Shown: positions 30,801 to 40,827 of the stretch, piece by piece | Numbering within the stretch: the stretch's first letter is position 1 | How the letters are laid out: every line of letters begins with the position of its first letter | Position numbers and translations under genes: made by a program | Origin: Closterium sp. Naga37s-1 | Taxonomy: Eukaryota; Streptophyta; Zygnematophyceae; Desmidiales; Closteriaceae | Length of the DNA: 64,000 nt | Direction: 5' to 3' | Assembly: GCA_947471745.1 (NCBI GenBank) | Contig: CANJKZ010001148.1 | Coordinates: forward strand, 131,501 to 195,500 | The notes under the pieces: model-generated | What the model was told of the DNA's origin: nothing | The model's input: only the letters and a program-made list of their open reading frames with translations | The model's database searches: none

Positions 30801-33788
30801 GGCAGGACCCTGAGGGGGAAGGGGGTCTACCGGGGGGGGACCTGGCACAAGGAAGTGCGGTGGCGGGGGGAGGGAAGGAGTGCGGTAGGGGAAGAGGCGG
30901 TAGAAGGGGACTGACTCGTCGAACGTGACGTCCTGGGAGGACAGAACACGACGAGAGGAGGGGTGGTAGAACTGCCACCCTGGAGCGTCAGGGGGGAAGC
31001 CGAGGAAGACACAGGGAGCAGCACGAGGGGACAGCTTGTCCGCAGACAAGTCGCGGACAAACGCCCGAGATCCCCAGACACGGAACGCAGACGCATCGCC
31101 GACCTTCCCCGTCCACAGCAGAGCTGGGGAGGTCTCCGGCCGGGAGACCCTGGGGTGAAGGTTGATCTGATGCGCCGCGTACCGAACCGCAAACGGCCAC
31201 AGAAAATGGGGGGCAGCCGCATGCATCATGGACGTACGAGCGACGTCCATGACCATGCCAATGCGGCGCTCAGCAATCCCATTTTGCTGTGGAGAGTCCG
31301 GAAGCGTAAAGGTCTGGCGGATGCCTCGTGCACGACAGTAGGCTCGCAGAAGGCCAGAGGAGAACTCTCCACCTCGGTCAGAGTGCAGACGCAGAACAGG
31401 AAAGTCCGAGCCGAAGCTCCTCCTGAGCTGGAGACGAGCTGCGCGGATCCAGTCGATCAACACCTCAGTGACATCACCCTTGCTGCGCAAGGGGAAGACT
31501 GTGGTGTAACGCAAGTAGTCGTCAACCACCAGCAGGAAGTAGCGCTCGTGACCCTGCCCACGGACGCGGGCGGGGCCCCACACGTCCATGTGAAGCGTCT
31601 GCAGAGGAGCCTCTGTCGGGGGAAACTGAGAGGAGTGAGGGGCAGCCCGGAGCCGCCCCTCGACACAGGGGACACAAGAAGGTCCGGGTCCCGAAGGGAG
31701 GGGAGGGAGAGACCGGGGAAGACCAGAGACAAGGACACGGGAAGCCATGCCCCGAAGACGAAGCAAGGAGGGGTGGCCAAGACGGTGGTGCCACAGGAGA
31801 GTCTCGTGAGACAGGCGGCGACACGAGCAGGGGGCAGACTCAGGACCAGACCTGGACGCAGCAGCAAACACCTGACCCGACGCAGCTACCTGGCCAGACG
31901 CAGGGACAGGAGGAGACGCAGTGGTCAGTGTGTAGAGACTCGACCCTGGCCGACGCGAGAACGTGGCCAGGTGTCGGCCTGTGCGGGCATCCGAGCAGTG
32001 GGTCACCCGCTGACTCGCAGGAGTAAACTGGTGAACCCCCGCATCCTGCAAGTCAGCACCACTCACCAAGTTCGTCGAGAACGAGGGGAGGTACAGACCA
32101 GACAAGGTGCCCGAGGGGGCAGCCGGACACGGGAGGACAGTGGAGAAGTGAGAGAGGACAGGACCCCCAGAGGGGTCAGCCAGGGAGACTGCAACCGGCC
32201 GGCCAAGCGGCGTGAGTGTGGTGCGGTCTCGAAAGAAGGAGCGAGAAGCCCCTGAGTCAAGTGTGAAGGTGAGGGAGGCCGAAGCCGACGCAGTACCTGA
32301 GAGCGCAGCCTCACCAGTACCTGAGAGTGCAGACGCACTGGCACCTAGAGCAGCAGCCGCAGAAGTACCTGGCGCAGCAGTACCAATGCCCGGGTCGGGC
32401 GGGAAACACTGGTAACAGTCACCCTCCTCACTAATAGTCACAGCATACATGGCAGCAAGGATAGCATCAAAGTCAAGATCAAAGACAGCTACGCCAGCCC
32501 TAGACAGCTCTCCCCAACGGGGAATCTCACTGGCCTCGGGGAACTGCTGACGCCAAGCGTCCGTCAGGCGGGCAAAGCAGCGCTGAGTGGGGTGCGCACC
32601 CCCACACTGCTCACCCGCTCGGTCACCGGAACGAAGGACGTAGGTGCATGGACCAAAACCCCCACCCCGCTGACGCTGCGTGTACCACTCACGGAGCTGC
32701 TGGGGCGGGGGGATGTCCCGCGAACGCTGCTGCTGCTGCTGCTGCTGCTGACGCTGGCCACCACCAGGGCCGCTACGCTGCGGGGCACCACCCCGACCAG
32801 CTCCACCCCCTCCGCCACCGCTGCCTCCACCTCCACCACCACCGCTGCCTCCGCTCCCACCGCTGCCGCCACCGACGCCTCCTCCTCCGCTGCTGCCACC
32901 TCCACCACCGCCCCCGCCACCACTCCCACCGCCACCCCCACTCCCTCCTCCGCCTCCACCGCCTCCTCCACCGCCCCCGCCAGCTCCACCCGCGCCCTTG
33001 CCCCCCTTGCCCCTGCCAGGGCGGCGTCTCCCGCTAGGGGCAGACGCCGCGCAGACCGACTCAAGACCAAGCAGGTCGGCAGCAGCAGCAGAGGCAACAG
33101 AGGGCAGCAGGGGGGAAGGAGAACACCCCTCAAAGATGGGGGTGCGAGGGTCACCACGAGAGGCTCCTACAGCGACGATGCTCTTCTCCGCCGCCAGGAG
33201 GGACTTCTCGAGGAGGTCGACAGTGAGAGTGGTGGGACAGACCGAGAGGTAGTGGTCCCTGACTACGCGAAGGGAGTCAGGGAGGCGTGTGACGATGTAA
33301 TAGAGAGTGATGTACATGGGGGGGGGGTTCTTGGCGCAGAACTCAGCAGGAAGGGCGGCGCGGTAGCGAGTGTCACTAGTGCGGAGGTGCGTAATGAGGT
33401 CAGCGACAGTGGGAAAGGCAGCAAGGTCAGGAAAGAGGTACGGTAGCATGAGGCGGCTCAGGGCAGCAGTGGCAGGGGAAGAGTAGCGCGCAACTACAGC
33501 GTCGTACAAGGTCTGAGCACTCTTGTACTGACTAAAGTGCGCGCGCTCAGTGGTAGGCAGGTGGCGACGCACAGCAAGACGTGCAGCAGCATCGCGGGTG
33601 GCCCACTGAGAGCGAACAGTGGGGTCAGCATCAGTAGCAGGGGCAGGAGAGGCGCCAGAGGTGAGGTCAAAGAGGGAAAGGCCGTCCGCCCTATCGCACT
33701 GTAAGAACAGCTGCAGGTCGTCGACCCAGACCTCAAAGTCAATGGCTCGACCCTCAGCGTCAAAAGCGAGGACGCTAGGGGTAGTCAT
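27864..33788 (-). CDS. Copia-2 gag-pol polyprotein
   Basis: About 1974 residues from the ATG at 33788 (MTTPSVLAF...). The frame is open back to an ATG at 33830, and residue numbers here count from that one. Gag spans about 15-220. A Gly/Ser tract of about 70 residues (about 280-345) and a poly-Gln run follow. An unusual Cys/His cluster C-X13-C-X3-H-X4-C (about 395-418) stands where a zinc knuckle is expected. The protease has LDSGASRS (about 524). Integrase has an HHCC region (HHRLGHPS...CVPCVEG), then D, D (HSDRGGEF) and E (NGIAERR). An Ala/Gly/Glu/Pro repeat linker (GGAEPGGAESGGAEPGG type, 30480-30740) and a further Gly/Ala linker separate integrase from RT. RT has YVDD in LVYVDDLVF. RNase H has GHADASWADD and SSSCEAEIYAG. 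The frame is intact. At nearly 2000 residues it is long for Copia because of the linkers. Confidence 0.95.
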   Translation of the reverse strand: MTTPSVLAFDAEGRAIDFEVWVDDLQLFLQCDRADGLSLFDLTSGASPAPATDADPTVRSQWATRDAAARLAVRRHLPTTERAHFSQYKSAQTLYDAVVARYSSPATAALSRLMLPYLFPDLAAFPTVADLITHLRTSDTRYRAALPAEFCAKNPPPMYITLYYIVTRLPDSLRVVRDHYLSVCPTTLTVDLLEKSLLAAEKSIVAVGASRGDPRTPIFEGCSPSPLLPSVASAAAADLLGLESVCAASAPSGRRRPGRGKGGKGAGGAGGGGGGGGGGGGGSGGGGGSGGGGGGGGGSSGGGGVGGGSGGSGGSGGGGGGGSGGGGGGAGRGGAPQRSGPGGGQRQQQQQQQQRSRDIPPPQQLREWYTQRQRGGGFGPCTYVLRSGDRAGEQCGGAHPTQRCFARLTDAWRQQFPEASEIPRWGELSRAGVAVFDLDFDAILAAMYAVTISEEGDCYQCFPPDPGIGTAAPGTSAAAALGASASALSGTGEAALSGTASASASLTFTLDSGASRSFFRDRTTLTPLGRPVAVSLADPSGGPVLSHFSTVLPCPAAPSGTLSGLYLPSFSTNLVSGADLQDAGVHQFTPASQRVTHCSDARTGRHLATFSRRPGSSLYTLTTASPPVPASGQVAASGQVFAAASRSGPESAPCSCRRLSHETLLWHHRLGHPSLLRLRGMASRVLVSGLPRSLPPLPSGPGPSCVPCVEGRLRAAPHSSQFPPTEAPLQTLHMDVWGPARVRGQGHERYFLLVVDDYLRYTTVFPLRSKGDVTEVLIDWIRAARLQLRRSFGSDFPVLRLHSDRGGEFSSGLLRAYCRARGIRQTFTLPDSPQQNGIAERRIGMVMDVARTSMMHAAAPHFLWPFAVRYAAHQINLHPRVSRPETSPALLWTGKVGDASAFRVWGSRAFVRDLSADKLSPRAAPCVFLGFPPDAPGWQFYHPSSRRVLSSQDVTFDESVPFYRLFPYRTPSLPPPPHFLVPGPPPVDPLPPQGPAPSGVSQVDAVEPVEVAGDSGPAAGAEPGGAESGGAEPGGTATGGAEPGGAESGSAEPGGAATGGAEPGGAESGGAEPWGAATGGAEPGGAASGGAEPGAAEPAATGPPLVASGGAGPGGSPGASPRREPLSPQELREWFARRWRRAAGAGGSSATEGAGAAGPGGAGAGAAEGVGAEATAVGPGGGPAGGATGAAGGPGAGGATGAGAAAGGTGAVPAVSGVAARPRPYFVPLLQQVLGLPPSTGPPPPLECPQPVLSQLQLQPASPLPAPSPYTGPTGGLAERREPASRPASPVRAARTSGRGSRQRPPPVPGTHRMSLRPSTAPLRAPLPSPPESSLPALPDPESDSLRAASPAVTRLLATVVTDPSFESTAASALVAELVDFAARCRLDYAAGLVAESASVCPPSVGGECALGTDVLEDRQEEFRCLAAASPHLASVLLAPEGDPDALDIPTPRSYAEAVEGPYSSQWQAAMDAEMASWKSTGTYVDAVPPPGANIVSGMWIFRVKRPPGSPPVFKARYVARGFSQRQGVDYFQTFSPTPKMTTLRVLLHIAAQRDYELHSLDFSTAFLQGSLHEEIWLRRPPGFTGTFPPGTQWSLRRPVYGLRQAPREWHDTLRTTLAALGFAPSTADPSLFLRTDTSLPPFYVLVYVDDLVFATADTAGLAYVKSELQKRHTCTDLGELRSYLGLQITRDRARRTITLTQSHMVQQVLQRFGFTYSSPQATPLSTRHSLSALPSDESVESSGPYPELVGCLMYLMTCTRPDLAYPLSILSRYVAPGRHRPEHMAAAKRVLRYLCSTSGMGLVLGGRSPVVLTGHADASWADDQATQRSSQGYTFSLGSGSVSWRATRSSSVLSSSCEAEIYAGAMAAQELRWLTYLLTDLGEPPRSPPVLYVDNKAMLALCREQRLEHRTKHIALRYFLARELQQRGQLRLAYVASEANTADVFTKALAPCDHQRFCTQLGLVPVLPHLLSS

Positions 33789-33842
33789 GACGACGACAGA
33801 CGAGCAGTGCAAGCAGTAGGGGAAGGGCACGCAGTGACAGTG

Positions 33843-34808
33843 GGGCTGTGCTCACCGGACAGGGCAGGTCGGGCGGCCCGGCAGTAGGGCGGCTCGGCTG
33901 CTCAGCGGCTCGGCGGCAGTGCGGCTCGGCGCCCGGGCGGCTCGGCGGCAGGGCGGCTCGGCTCCCGGGCGGCTCGGCGGCAGGGCGGCTCGGCTCCCGG
34001 GCGATCGGCGGCAGGGCGGCTCGGCTCCCGGGCGGCTCGGCGGCAGGGCGGCTCGGCTCCCGGCGGTTCTGCTGCTAGGCGGCTCCCGCAGGTAGGGCGG
34101 CGGTTGGGCCGCAGGTAGGGCGGCGGTCGGGCCGTAGGTAGGTGGGCGGTAGGGCCGCAAGTAGGGCGGCGGGCAGGCCGCAGTTAGGGCGGCGGGCGAG
34201 CCGTAGGTAGGGCGGCGAGTAGGCCGCAGGTAGGGCGGCGTGGGGCCGGGACGGGCGGCGCGCGGGCGTCGAGGGGCCGGGACGGGCGGCGCGCGGGCGT
34301 CGAGGGGCCGGGACGGGCGGCGCGCGGGCGTTTAGGGGTCGGTCCGGGTGGCGCGCGGGCGTCTAGGGGCCGGGACGGGCGGCGCGTGGGCGTCTAGGGG
34401 CCGGGACGGGCGGCTCACGGGCGGCGAGGGGCCGGGACGGGCGGCGCGCGGGCGTCGAGGGGCCGGGACGGGCGGCGCGCGGGCGTCGAGGGGCCGGGAC
34501 TGGCGGCGCGCGGGCGTCTAGGGGCCGGGACGGGCGGCGCGCGGGCGTCTAGGGGCCGGGACGGGCGGCGCGCGGGCGTCTAGGGGCCGGGCCGGGCGGC
34601 TCACTGGCGTCTAGGGGCCGGGACGGGCGGCGCGCGGGCGTCTAAGGGGCCGGGACGGGCGGCGCGCGGGCGGCTAAGGGCCGTGACGGGCGGCTAAAGG
34701 GGCCACTAGGGGCCAAGAGAGAGGGGAGCGCGACTCGGGTAGGGGCAGAGTGCGCTCCGGGCAGGAAAAAAAAAACGGTGGGCCCTAGGAACAGTTCCCA
34801 CGAGGGGA
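33843..34808 (-). repeat. Copia-2 5' leader composed of GC-rich tandem repeats
   Basis: Between PBS and gag lies about 1 kb of repeats. Units of 17-34 bp of the ggcggctcggctcccgg type run 33849-34077. Cggcgggcaggccgcaggtaggg-type units run 34078-34235. A 31-bp unit (gggccgggacgggcggcgcgcgggcgtctag) recurs about 14 times over 34236-34690. G-runs every few bases make quadruplex structures plausible on the plus strand. Confidence 0.85.
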
Positions 34809-34822
34809 CCTGCTCGATACCA
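34809..34822 (-). other. Copia-2 primer-binding site
   Basis: The minus strand reads TGGTATCGAGCAGG directly at the LTR edge. It shares TGGTATC with initiator-tRNA-Met sites but then differs, so the priming tRNA is uncertain. Confidence 0.65.
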
Positions 34823-34957
34823 TGAGAAAAGTAGAACGAGAATGAATGAACTATGAATGAAGTGAGTACATATGGGAAACCCTAATTGGGTTGTACCCCC
34901 TATGGGATACCCCACTATAGCCTACACAACAGCATAAGCTATATATATGTTCTGACA
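34823..34957 (-). repeat. Copia-2 5' LTR
   Basis: 135 bp, identical by eye to the other LTR. A minus-strand TATATATA box at about 34939-34948 lies about 10-20 bp inside. U3 would therefore be very short. Confidence 0.92.
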
Positions 34958-37395
34958 CTTTCCACATGTGCAGTCTAAGGGAACAACTGGGACGCAAGGA
35001 GAGCTGGGTGTACGTCAATGTGTACCACCACCCTCTTTCTTCCACCATCACTTCCTCCTCCTCCCACTCCTCTTCCTTTCGAGGAGGCAAGCCACCCAGC
35101 CAAGTTCGTGTGGACTCACTCTACGCCTTCTCGCCTAGTGAGTTTTTTTAGCGTTTTCAAAGCATTCGTGATTACTCAGGTTTCTTTTGCTGCGCTCGTC
35201 TTCTGTCCAAGTATTGGCACTTCACAGATCCGAGCAGTTCTTTATTTTTTAGCATTTTTTATCACACAATGCTCTGAATCACTACACGATTTTCACCCAT
35301 GTTCACCCACTTTTCACATCACTTACCATGTTACATTCAATCGCTTCCTTCGCCATTTATTCCTTTCAGTTCTTGATCAATGGTTTCGGTTAAGCCAAAG
35401 CACATCCCCCCGCTCCTCTCGCCGCATCAAGACAGTAGCAGTGAAGCACAAGCAGCATGTCTTCGGAGATGAGCTTGTTATCTGTGACGCTGTCATTGGC
35501 GCCTGCACACGTGGCCCCCAGTTGCCCTCTGATGCTTACCTTAACATGCAGCTGGGAGCTTCTGATTCACATATTGTCCTTGTCAGCACAACACCACAGT
35601 TATGTACCCTGCGTACATACCGTGTGTGTTTGAAATATTTGTAACATTCTATTCTCCGCAGTAGTAACAAGTGCAGCCTAACCGTGCTTGACATTTCTCT
35701 TGACATTGCGTTCTATAATGCTTCATCTGCCTGTTGTTTTCTATCGCAATATCTCAGCCGTTCATTGATTCTTTCCCACTCTGCATCACCCGTTTCCCCA
35801 TCATCCTTCCCCCCCCCCCCCACCTCCCTCCTCCTCCTCCCCTTGGTTCTTACCCTGGTTGCATTGACAGGTCATATTTGGAAGTTCGGATAGCTTTGGA
35901 GATGTTGTTGCGCATGTGCTGGCGGTAAGTTTTTATGGGATGATGTTTCTGTCATGCTTTTACTGCTGGTGATGTTTAATATTTCATCATGCTGTTAGTG
36001 TCTCTATCAACCTCTGCTGGATTGAGTGTTGACACGGATGTTCTAGTGATGAAATCGTGAATGTGCATATAGCCATGTGCTTGTACTGATGCCCGTGTGC
36101 TTACCAGGAATTTCGAGCAACAAGCAGTTCCTTTCATGCTCTCTCCCCTCTCTCCTCTCCCATCCTCCCTCCTCTTGTTCGATTGTTCACTCTCAGGTGG
36201 ATGAAGCAGGCATGCCGCATGGGGAGTGGAAGCGACTTGCTCCACACCGTTGGATGGGGTAAGCCCATGCCAACCCATGATTGTCACTGTTTTCCCTCTT
36301 TTCCTGACTTTTAAGTTTCAGACACTTATTGCAAATAGGCTGGAATGATAGGCGAAGGGCTGGCGGCTGAGCACAAGGCTGGTGGTATAATGCATAAAAC
36401 AACCCATAGTACCATCACATATTTAGAGATTGAAGGATGACAAATTATTGTCTCTCTTGTTTCACTGCCCCAGCGTGATCTCTCTGCTTGCCCACGAAGG
36501 AGGTCTCTGGCACCTGTTTGGTCGAGAGGCACAGGGCTTGCAGGATGGAGGTGTGAGAAGAAGTAGAGGGTTTGGAGGAAGGCGAGGAGGAGGGGAGAGG
36601 CGGTACAGGTGGGATCGCCACGTCGCATCATTCGACCCGTATACATTGCAATGGATAGAGGCAGAGGAGGAAGAGGAGGATGAAGAGGAGGAGGAGGACG
36701 GGGAGGACTATGATATGTTGCGCGAAGTTGAGATTCGTGCTGCTTTTCTTGATGGTTATACTCGTGTGAGTAGCCCCGGGGAAGTTGATTGCGGGGAAGG
36801 GCCGGGGGGTTGCCACAAGAAGCTGTTGCTGCAAGCAGCTGCTGCGTGTGAAGCTTTGAGGCGCAGCCGGGACAGTCTGAGGCAATCCTTGCTCGATCTC
36901 CAAGGGAAGGGCTTGCAGGTGGAGATGGGGCGTTTGTTTACGCCTGGGCGTTTGGCTATCGATGACAGAGGACGAGAGCCGGGGGGTGGAAAGGAAGGGA
37001 AGCAAAATGCAAAGGTGGGTCTTTTGATCAATGAAGAGAATGCGGTTAGGGTGCTGGCGTCGGGTGGAACGGGGATGTTCAGAATCATTGGCGATCAGAT
37101 GATGATAGTTCCTGTATCTGCGTGTGGCAGATACTTGACGGGGGCTGCTGGTAGTGAAGGGCTGGATGCTGGTGTTTGTATTGGTGCTGCTGCTGATGCA
37201 TGTGGCACTTTTGAAAGTAGGAAGGGGAGCATGTTATGTTTGCTTCAAAAGGGGGAATCTATGGTGGTATGGGAGGGAGTTTTGAATGATGTTCATGAAG
37301 TTGATGTGCCTTGGGGTGAACATATGGTTGGTGGGGCTTTTGTTAGCACTTCTGTTGTAAAACTAAGTTACACCTTTAGTCTCAGCCAAATATAA

Positions 37396-37968
37396 TATGC
37401 CCAATACCACGATGGACAACCACCATAAATGAAATTGAGGGATCATTAAAACTTTCTAGAGAGTTACACATAGGGTAGTAGTGTTCAGAGTCCTTATGCG
37501 TGTAGGACGGATGTATGAACGAAATTCTGCACATCTACTATGATCACAAGCGGGGATCAGTAGAACGAGGATCATGCCGTGTTGCCACAAACCTCCATTG
37601 TAATGCTTCTCCTCACGTCCTAGGGGTCGTGGCTAGTGGGGCAGCGAAAATGGTTGACATTCGTGGGCTGTTGTAAACGCGTGCTGAGCAAGGTCTCTCA
37701 CGTGCAGAGGAAGTTCTTTTATGCATAACGTCTTGCTAGATCGGCAGAGGCAGTGCACCATGACTAGGGGTGACGTTCCACTAAAGGCCTTTTGTCCGCC
37801 ATTGATATCTTCCTGTCAGCAGCATAAATTGTTTCGACGACTTCATCGCAACGTGAATGTAAAAATTTACCATACGTCCGTCACTGCATTTACTGTGTTC
37901 TAGAGTCATACTGCCCGTATTGAGGTCAAACCTTCTGACATCAATTCGATTTAGAAGCAGGTGTGACC
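37396..37968 (+). other. Spacer between F-box copies 1 and 2
   Basis: Related to the spacer at 44064-44879 (shared ctgttgtaaa.cta, agcaaggtctctc, gatcggcagag..agtgcacc). It presumably contains the copy 2 promoter. No other gene is seen. Confidence 0.55.
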
Positions 37969-40827
37969 ATGGGTTCGGACGCTGCCTTTCTGCTCCCGGG
38001 AATTCCTGACGATGCTGCGTTGATGTGCTTGGCGATGCTGCCACGTGGGTGCTACGGCGTCTTAAAGTGCGTCAGTCGTCGCTGGAAGGCAGCTTTAAAA
38101 GACGAGCACCTGTACAAGTAGGTGAGAACAGGTGTGGCATGACTTCCGTCAGCCACGCAATGTTGTAAGTTTAGGGTTAAGGTTTCTGCTTTTCTCATGT
38201 TTTCTCGACTTTTAGAGAAAGTATGTTGAGCAGGTTTAACTCGACTTCCTGCCAGCGTGTTACGAAATCGAAGGGTAAAAAAAGTTGTATCCGTGTTTGT
38301 TTTCTGTACTCTTCGCATGTGCAGTCTAAGGGAGCAACTGGGACGCCAGGAGAGCTGGGTGTATGTGAATGTGCACCACCACCCTCCCCCTTCCGCCACC
38401 ACTACTTCCTCCTCCGACTTTTCCTTCTTTCTTTCACCCAGCCAAATTCGTGTGGACTCACTCTATGCCTTCTCGCCTAGTGAGTTTTTCGTACTTACTA
38501 TAGCACTCCTTTTGACTCCTTCTGACTCAAGTGAGTTTTCCTACGAGCTTCTCTTCCGTCCACGTCTTGATCCTCAACAAATTTTCGGAAGTTCAACATG
38601 CTTTTTTAGCATTTTGCATTTCACAATGTTCTGGAGTACTATATGTACCAGCTCTTACCACTCATTGTTACCCCACTCCCCACAATTCCGCAACCCTCCA
38701 TCCGCTCCCCATTCCCTGGCTTACCTTGCCCCAATTTATTCCTTCCTTCTGCTCCTTACCATGAATGTTTTTACAGTTTTTAACAAATGGTTTCGGTTAA
38801 GCGAAACTACATCTCCCCTCTCCACTCGCCGCATCGGGACAGTAGCAGTGAAGCACAAGCAGTATATCTTCGGAAGCGACCTTGTTATTCGTGATGCTGT
38901 CACTGGCGCCTGCACACGTGGTCCGCAGTTGCCGTCTAATGCTTACTTCAACGTCCAGCAGCTGACAGCGTCTGATTCCCATGTTGTCCTTGTTAGCGCC
39001 TGGCCACTGGTATGTGCCATTCGCCCATGACATGACATTGCCTGAAACTGCTTGAGATAGCGAATCTGAGCTTGCCTGGCGTTGCATGACGATGCAGAAC
39101 ATTGTCCTGTCTGACACTGTCTGACATTGCGTGACATTCCCCGATTGGCCAGTTGTTTTGTGCCATTTCTATAGCTCGTGTTTCATCTCACCTTGTTTCT
39201 GCTCCCTCTATCCGCAAATGTATGTTTTATTTAATTTCCCCACCTGGTGTTTTCCCTGGTTGCAACTTCAGGAAGTGTTTGAAGCTCCAGATATACTAAA
39301 AGGTGTCGCTGTACATGTACTGGCGGTGAGTGCTGCTGGTATGATAATATTGTAATGCTTGTCCTGGTGTTGATTGCCGTTTCATTATGTTGTCAGTAGC
39401 CTGCTGTTTAATAGGGTGTCGACACGGATGTCATGGTGATGGAATGCATGGGTATGTAGCTATGAGCTTGTACTGACGCCATGTGGTTGTCATGTGTTCA
39501 CTCTCCTTCATGCTTTTGTACTTATCCTTCGATGTTTTACTCGCAGGTGGATGAAGCAGGCATGCCAGACGGAGAGTGGCAGAGACTTTCTGCACCCAGG
39601 TGGACGAGGTAAGGCCCAGCCAAGAGATGGGACCTGAGCAGAGAGATGGGACCTGAGCAGAGAGATGGGACCTGAGCAGAGAGATGGGGCCTGAGCAGAG
39701 AGATGGGGCCTGAGCAGAGAGATGGGGCCTGAGCAGAGAGATGGGGCCTGAGCAGAGAGATGGGACCTGGGCAGAGAGATCTTGTTGGTGTAAGACATGA
39801 AGCAATGCATGGGCTAGTAGCATCATCATGGTTGGAACTTGGAGAGTCTTATGCACTGGTATTTCTGACTTCCTTCCTGTGGCTGACAAGTTTGTTCCTC
39901 GCATGATTTCACTGCCGCAGCCTTATCGCTCTGCTTGCTCACGAGGGAGGTCTTTGGCACCTGATTGGTCGAGAGGGGTGGGACTGGGAGGAGGAAGAGG
40001 AAGAGAAAGAGGAAGAGGAAGAGGAGGAAGTGGAAGGAGGAAGAGGAAGAGGAGGGGAGATGATGCGGTATAGGTGTGATCGTCAAATGGCATCATTCGA
40101 CCCGTATACATTGCAATGGATAGATGCAGATGAGGAGGAAGAGGATGTATATTATCCTTTGCTTGAAGCGGGCACGATGCATGGAGGCAGGCATGCAGAT
40201 GCTGCCCTTGATGGTGGTGGTTCAAGTGAAAGTAACTCTCATGGTGCGGTGGAAGTTGATTATGGCGAAGGACCTGGGGGATGTCACAAGCAGTTGTTGC
40301 TGCAAGCAGCTGCTGCATCTGATGCATTGGGGTTCAGACACGAGACTTTGAGGCGAGACTTGCTCGTGCTCCAGGGTGAGGAATTGCAGTTGGAGATGAG
40401 GAGTTTGTTGACACGTGGACCTGAACCATTGGAGGTTTATGACTGGGGAGGAGAGCGGGGGAGGAGAAAGGGAGGGAAGGAAGATGCGAAGGTGGGTCTT
40501 TTGGTTAATGAAGAGAATGTGGTGCGGGTGATGGCATCGGGTGGAACAGGGAGACTGAGCATCATTGGAGGCCAGATTTTGATCATTCCTGTTGCTGCTG
40601 CTGGCGAATACTCGACTGGGTCTGGTAGCATTGGATTGGCTGCTGGTGTTTGTACTGGTGCTGCTGATGGATGTGGTGGTTCTGAAAGAAAGGAGGGGAG
40701 CTTGTTATGTTTGTTACGAAAAGGGGAATCCATGATAGTTTGGAAGGAAGTTGCGAATGCACTTGATGAAGTTGAAGTGCCATGGGGCAAACATATTCCT
40801 GATTGTGCCTTTGTCATGAGCATGTGA
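37969..40827 (+). CDS. F-box/kelch-repeat protein, copy 2
   Basis: Six exons: 37969-38117, 38325-38479, 38777-39009, 39272-39325, 39547-39608, 39921-40827. The total of 1560 nt gives 519 residues. Exon 1 encodes an F-box (LLPGIPDDAALMCLAMLPRG...VLKCVSRRWKAAL) close to plant F-box/kelch proteins of the SKIP11 type. Such proteins link SKP1-CUL1 ubiquitin ligases to substrates. Exons 2-6 encode the substrate-binding part with kelch-like stretches (REQLGRKESWVYV; SLIALLAHEGGLWHL; MASFDPYTLQWIDA), acidic low-complexity segments and a conserved C-terminus (VEVPWGKH...FVMSM). The exon 1 donor is AA|GTAGGT and not the CAG|GTAAGT of copies 3 and 4. Intron 5 contains a 19-bp minisatellite. Substrate unknown. 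Confidence 0.85.
39623..39779 (+). repeat. 19-bp minisatellite in intron 5 of F-box copy 2
   Basis: The unit agagatgggacctgagcag, with a gggac/gggcc variant, is repeated about eight times just after the exon 5 donor. It is absent from the same intron of copies 1, 3 and 4. Confidence 0.9.

Larger units (their letters stand above)
27524..34957 (-). mobile_element. Copia-2, complete Ty1/copia element with target duplication
   Basis: Two 135-bp LTRs (27524-27658 and 34823-34957) look identical. The target duplication CTTTC is at 27519-27523 and 34958-34962. The polyprotein frame is on the minus strand and uninterrupted. The element sits in intron 1 of F-box copy 1, antisense to it, 11 nt from the exon 2 boundary. 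Identical LTRs and an intact frame indicate a very recent insertion. The short LTR and a repeated leader of about 1 kb are distinctive. Confidence 0.95.
27214..37395 (+). pseudogene. F-box/kelch copy 1, dead and interrupted by Copia-2
   Basis: It is homologous to copies 2-4. Exon segments are about 27214-27362, 34974-35137, 35370-35599, 35871-35924, 36197-36258 and 36474-37395. The lesions are multiple. The start codon is lost (ATTGAC where the others have the ATG). There is an in-frame TAA in exon 1 (GGCGTCTAA at about 27301-27309). The exon 3 donor is TT instead of GT (after 35599). Copia-2 sits in intron 1. A deletion at the 3' end removes the usual FVMSM stop and extends the frame by about 15 codons into the spacer. 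Exon 6 is otherwise open. Upstream and downstream unit lengths match the array once Copia-2 (7434 bp plus 5-bp duplication) is removed. Confidence 0.88.

Noticed and set aside
30963-32255. 430-codon plus-strand ORF
   Set aside because: It is antisense to the intact Copia-2 gag-pol in GC-rich DNA and has no recognisable domain. A shadow frame.
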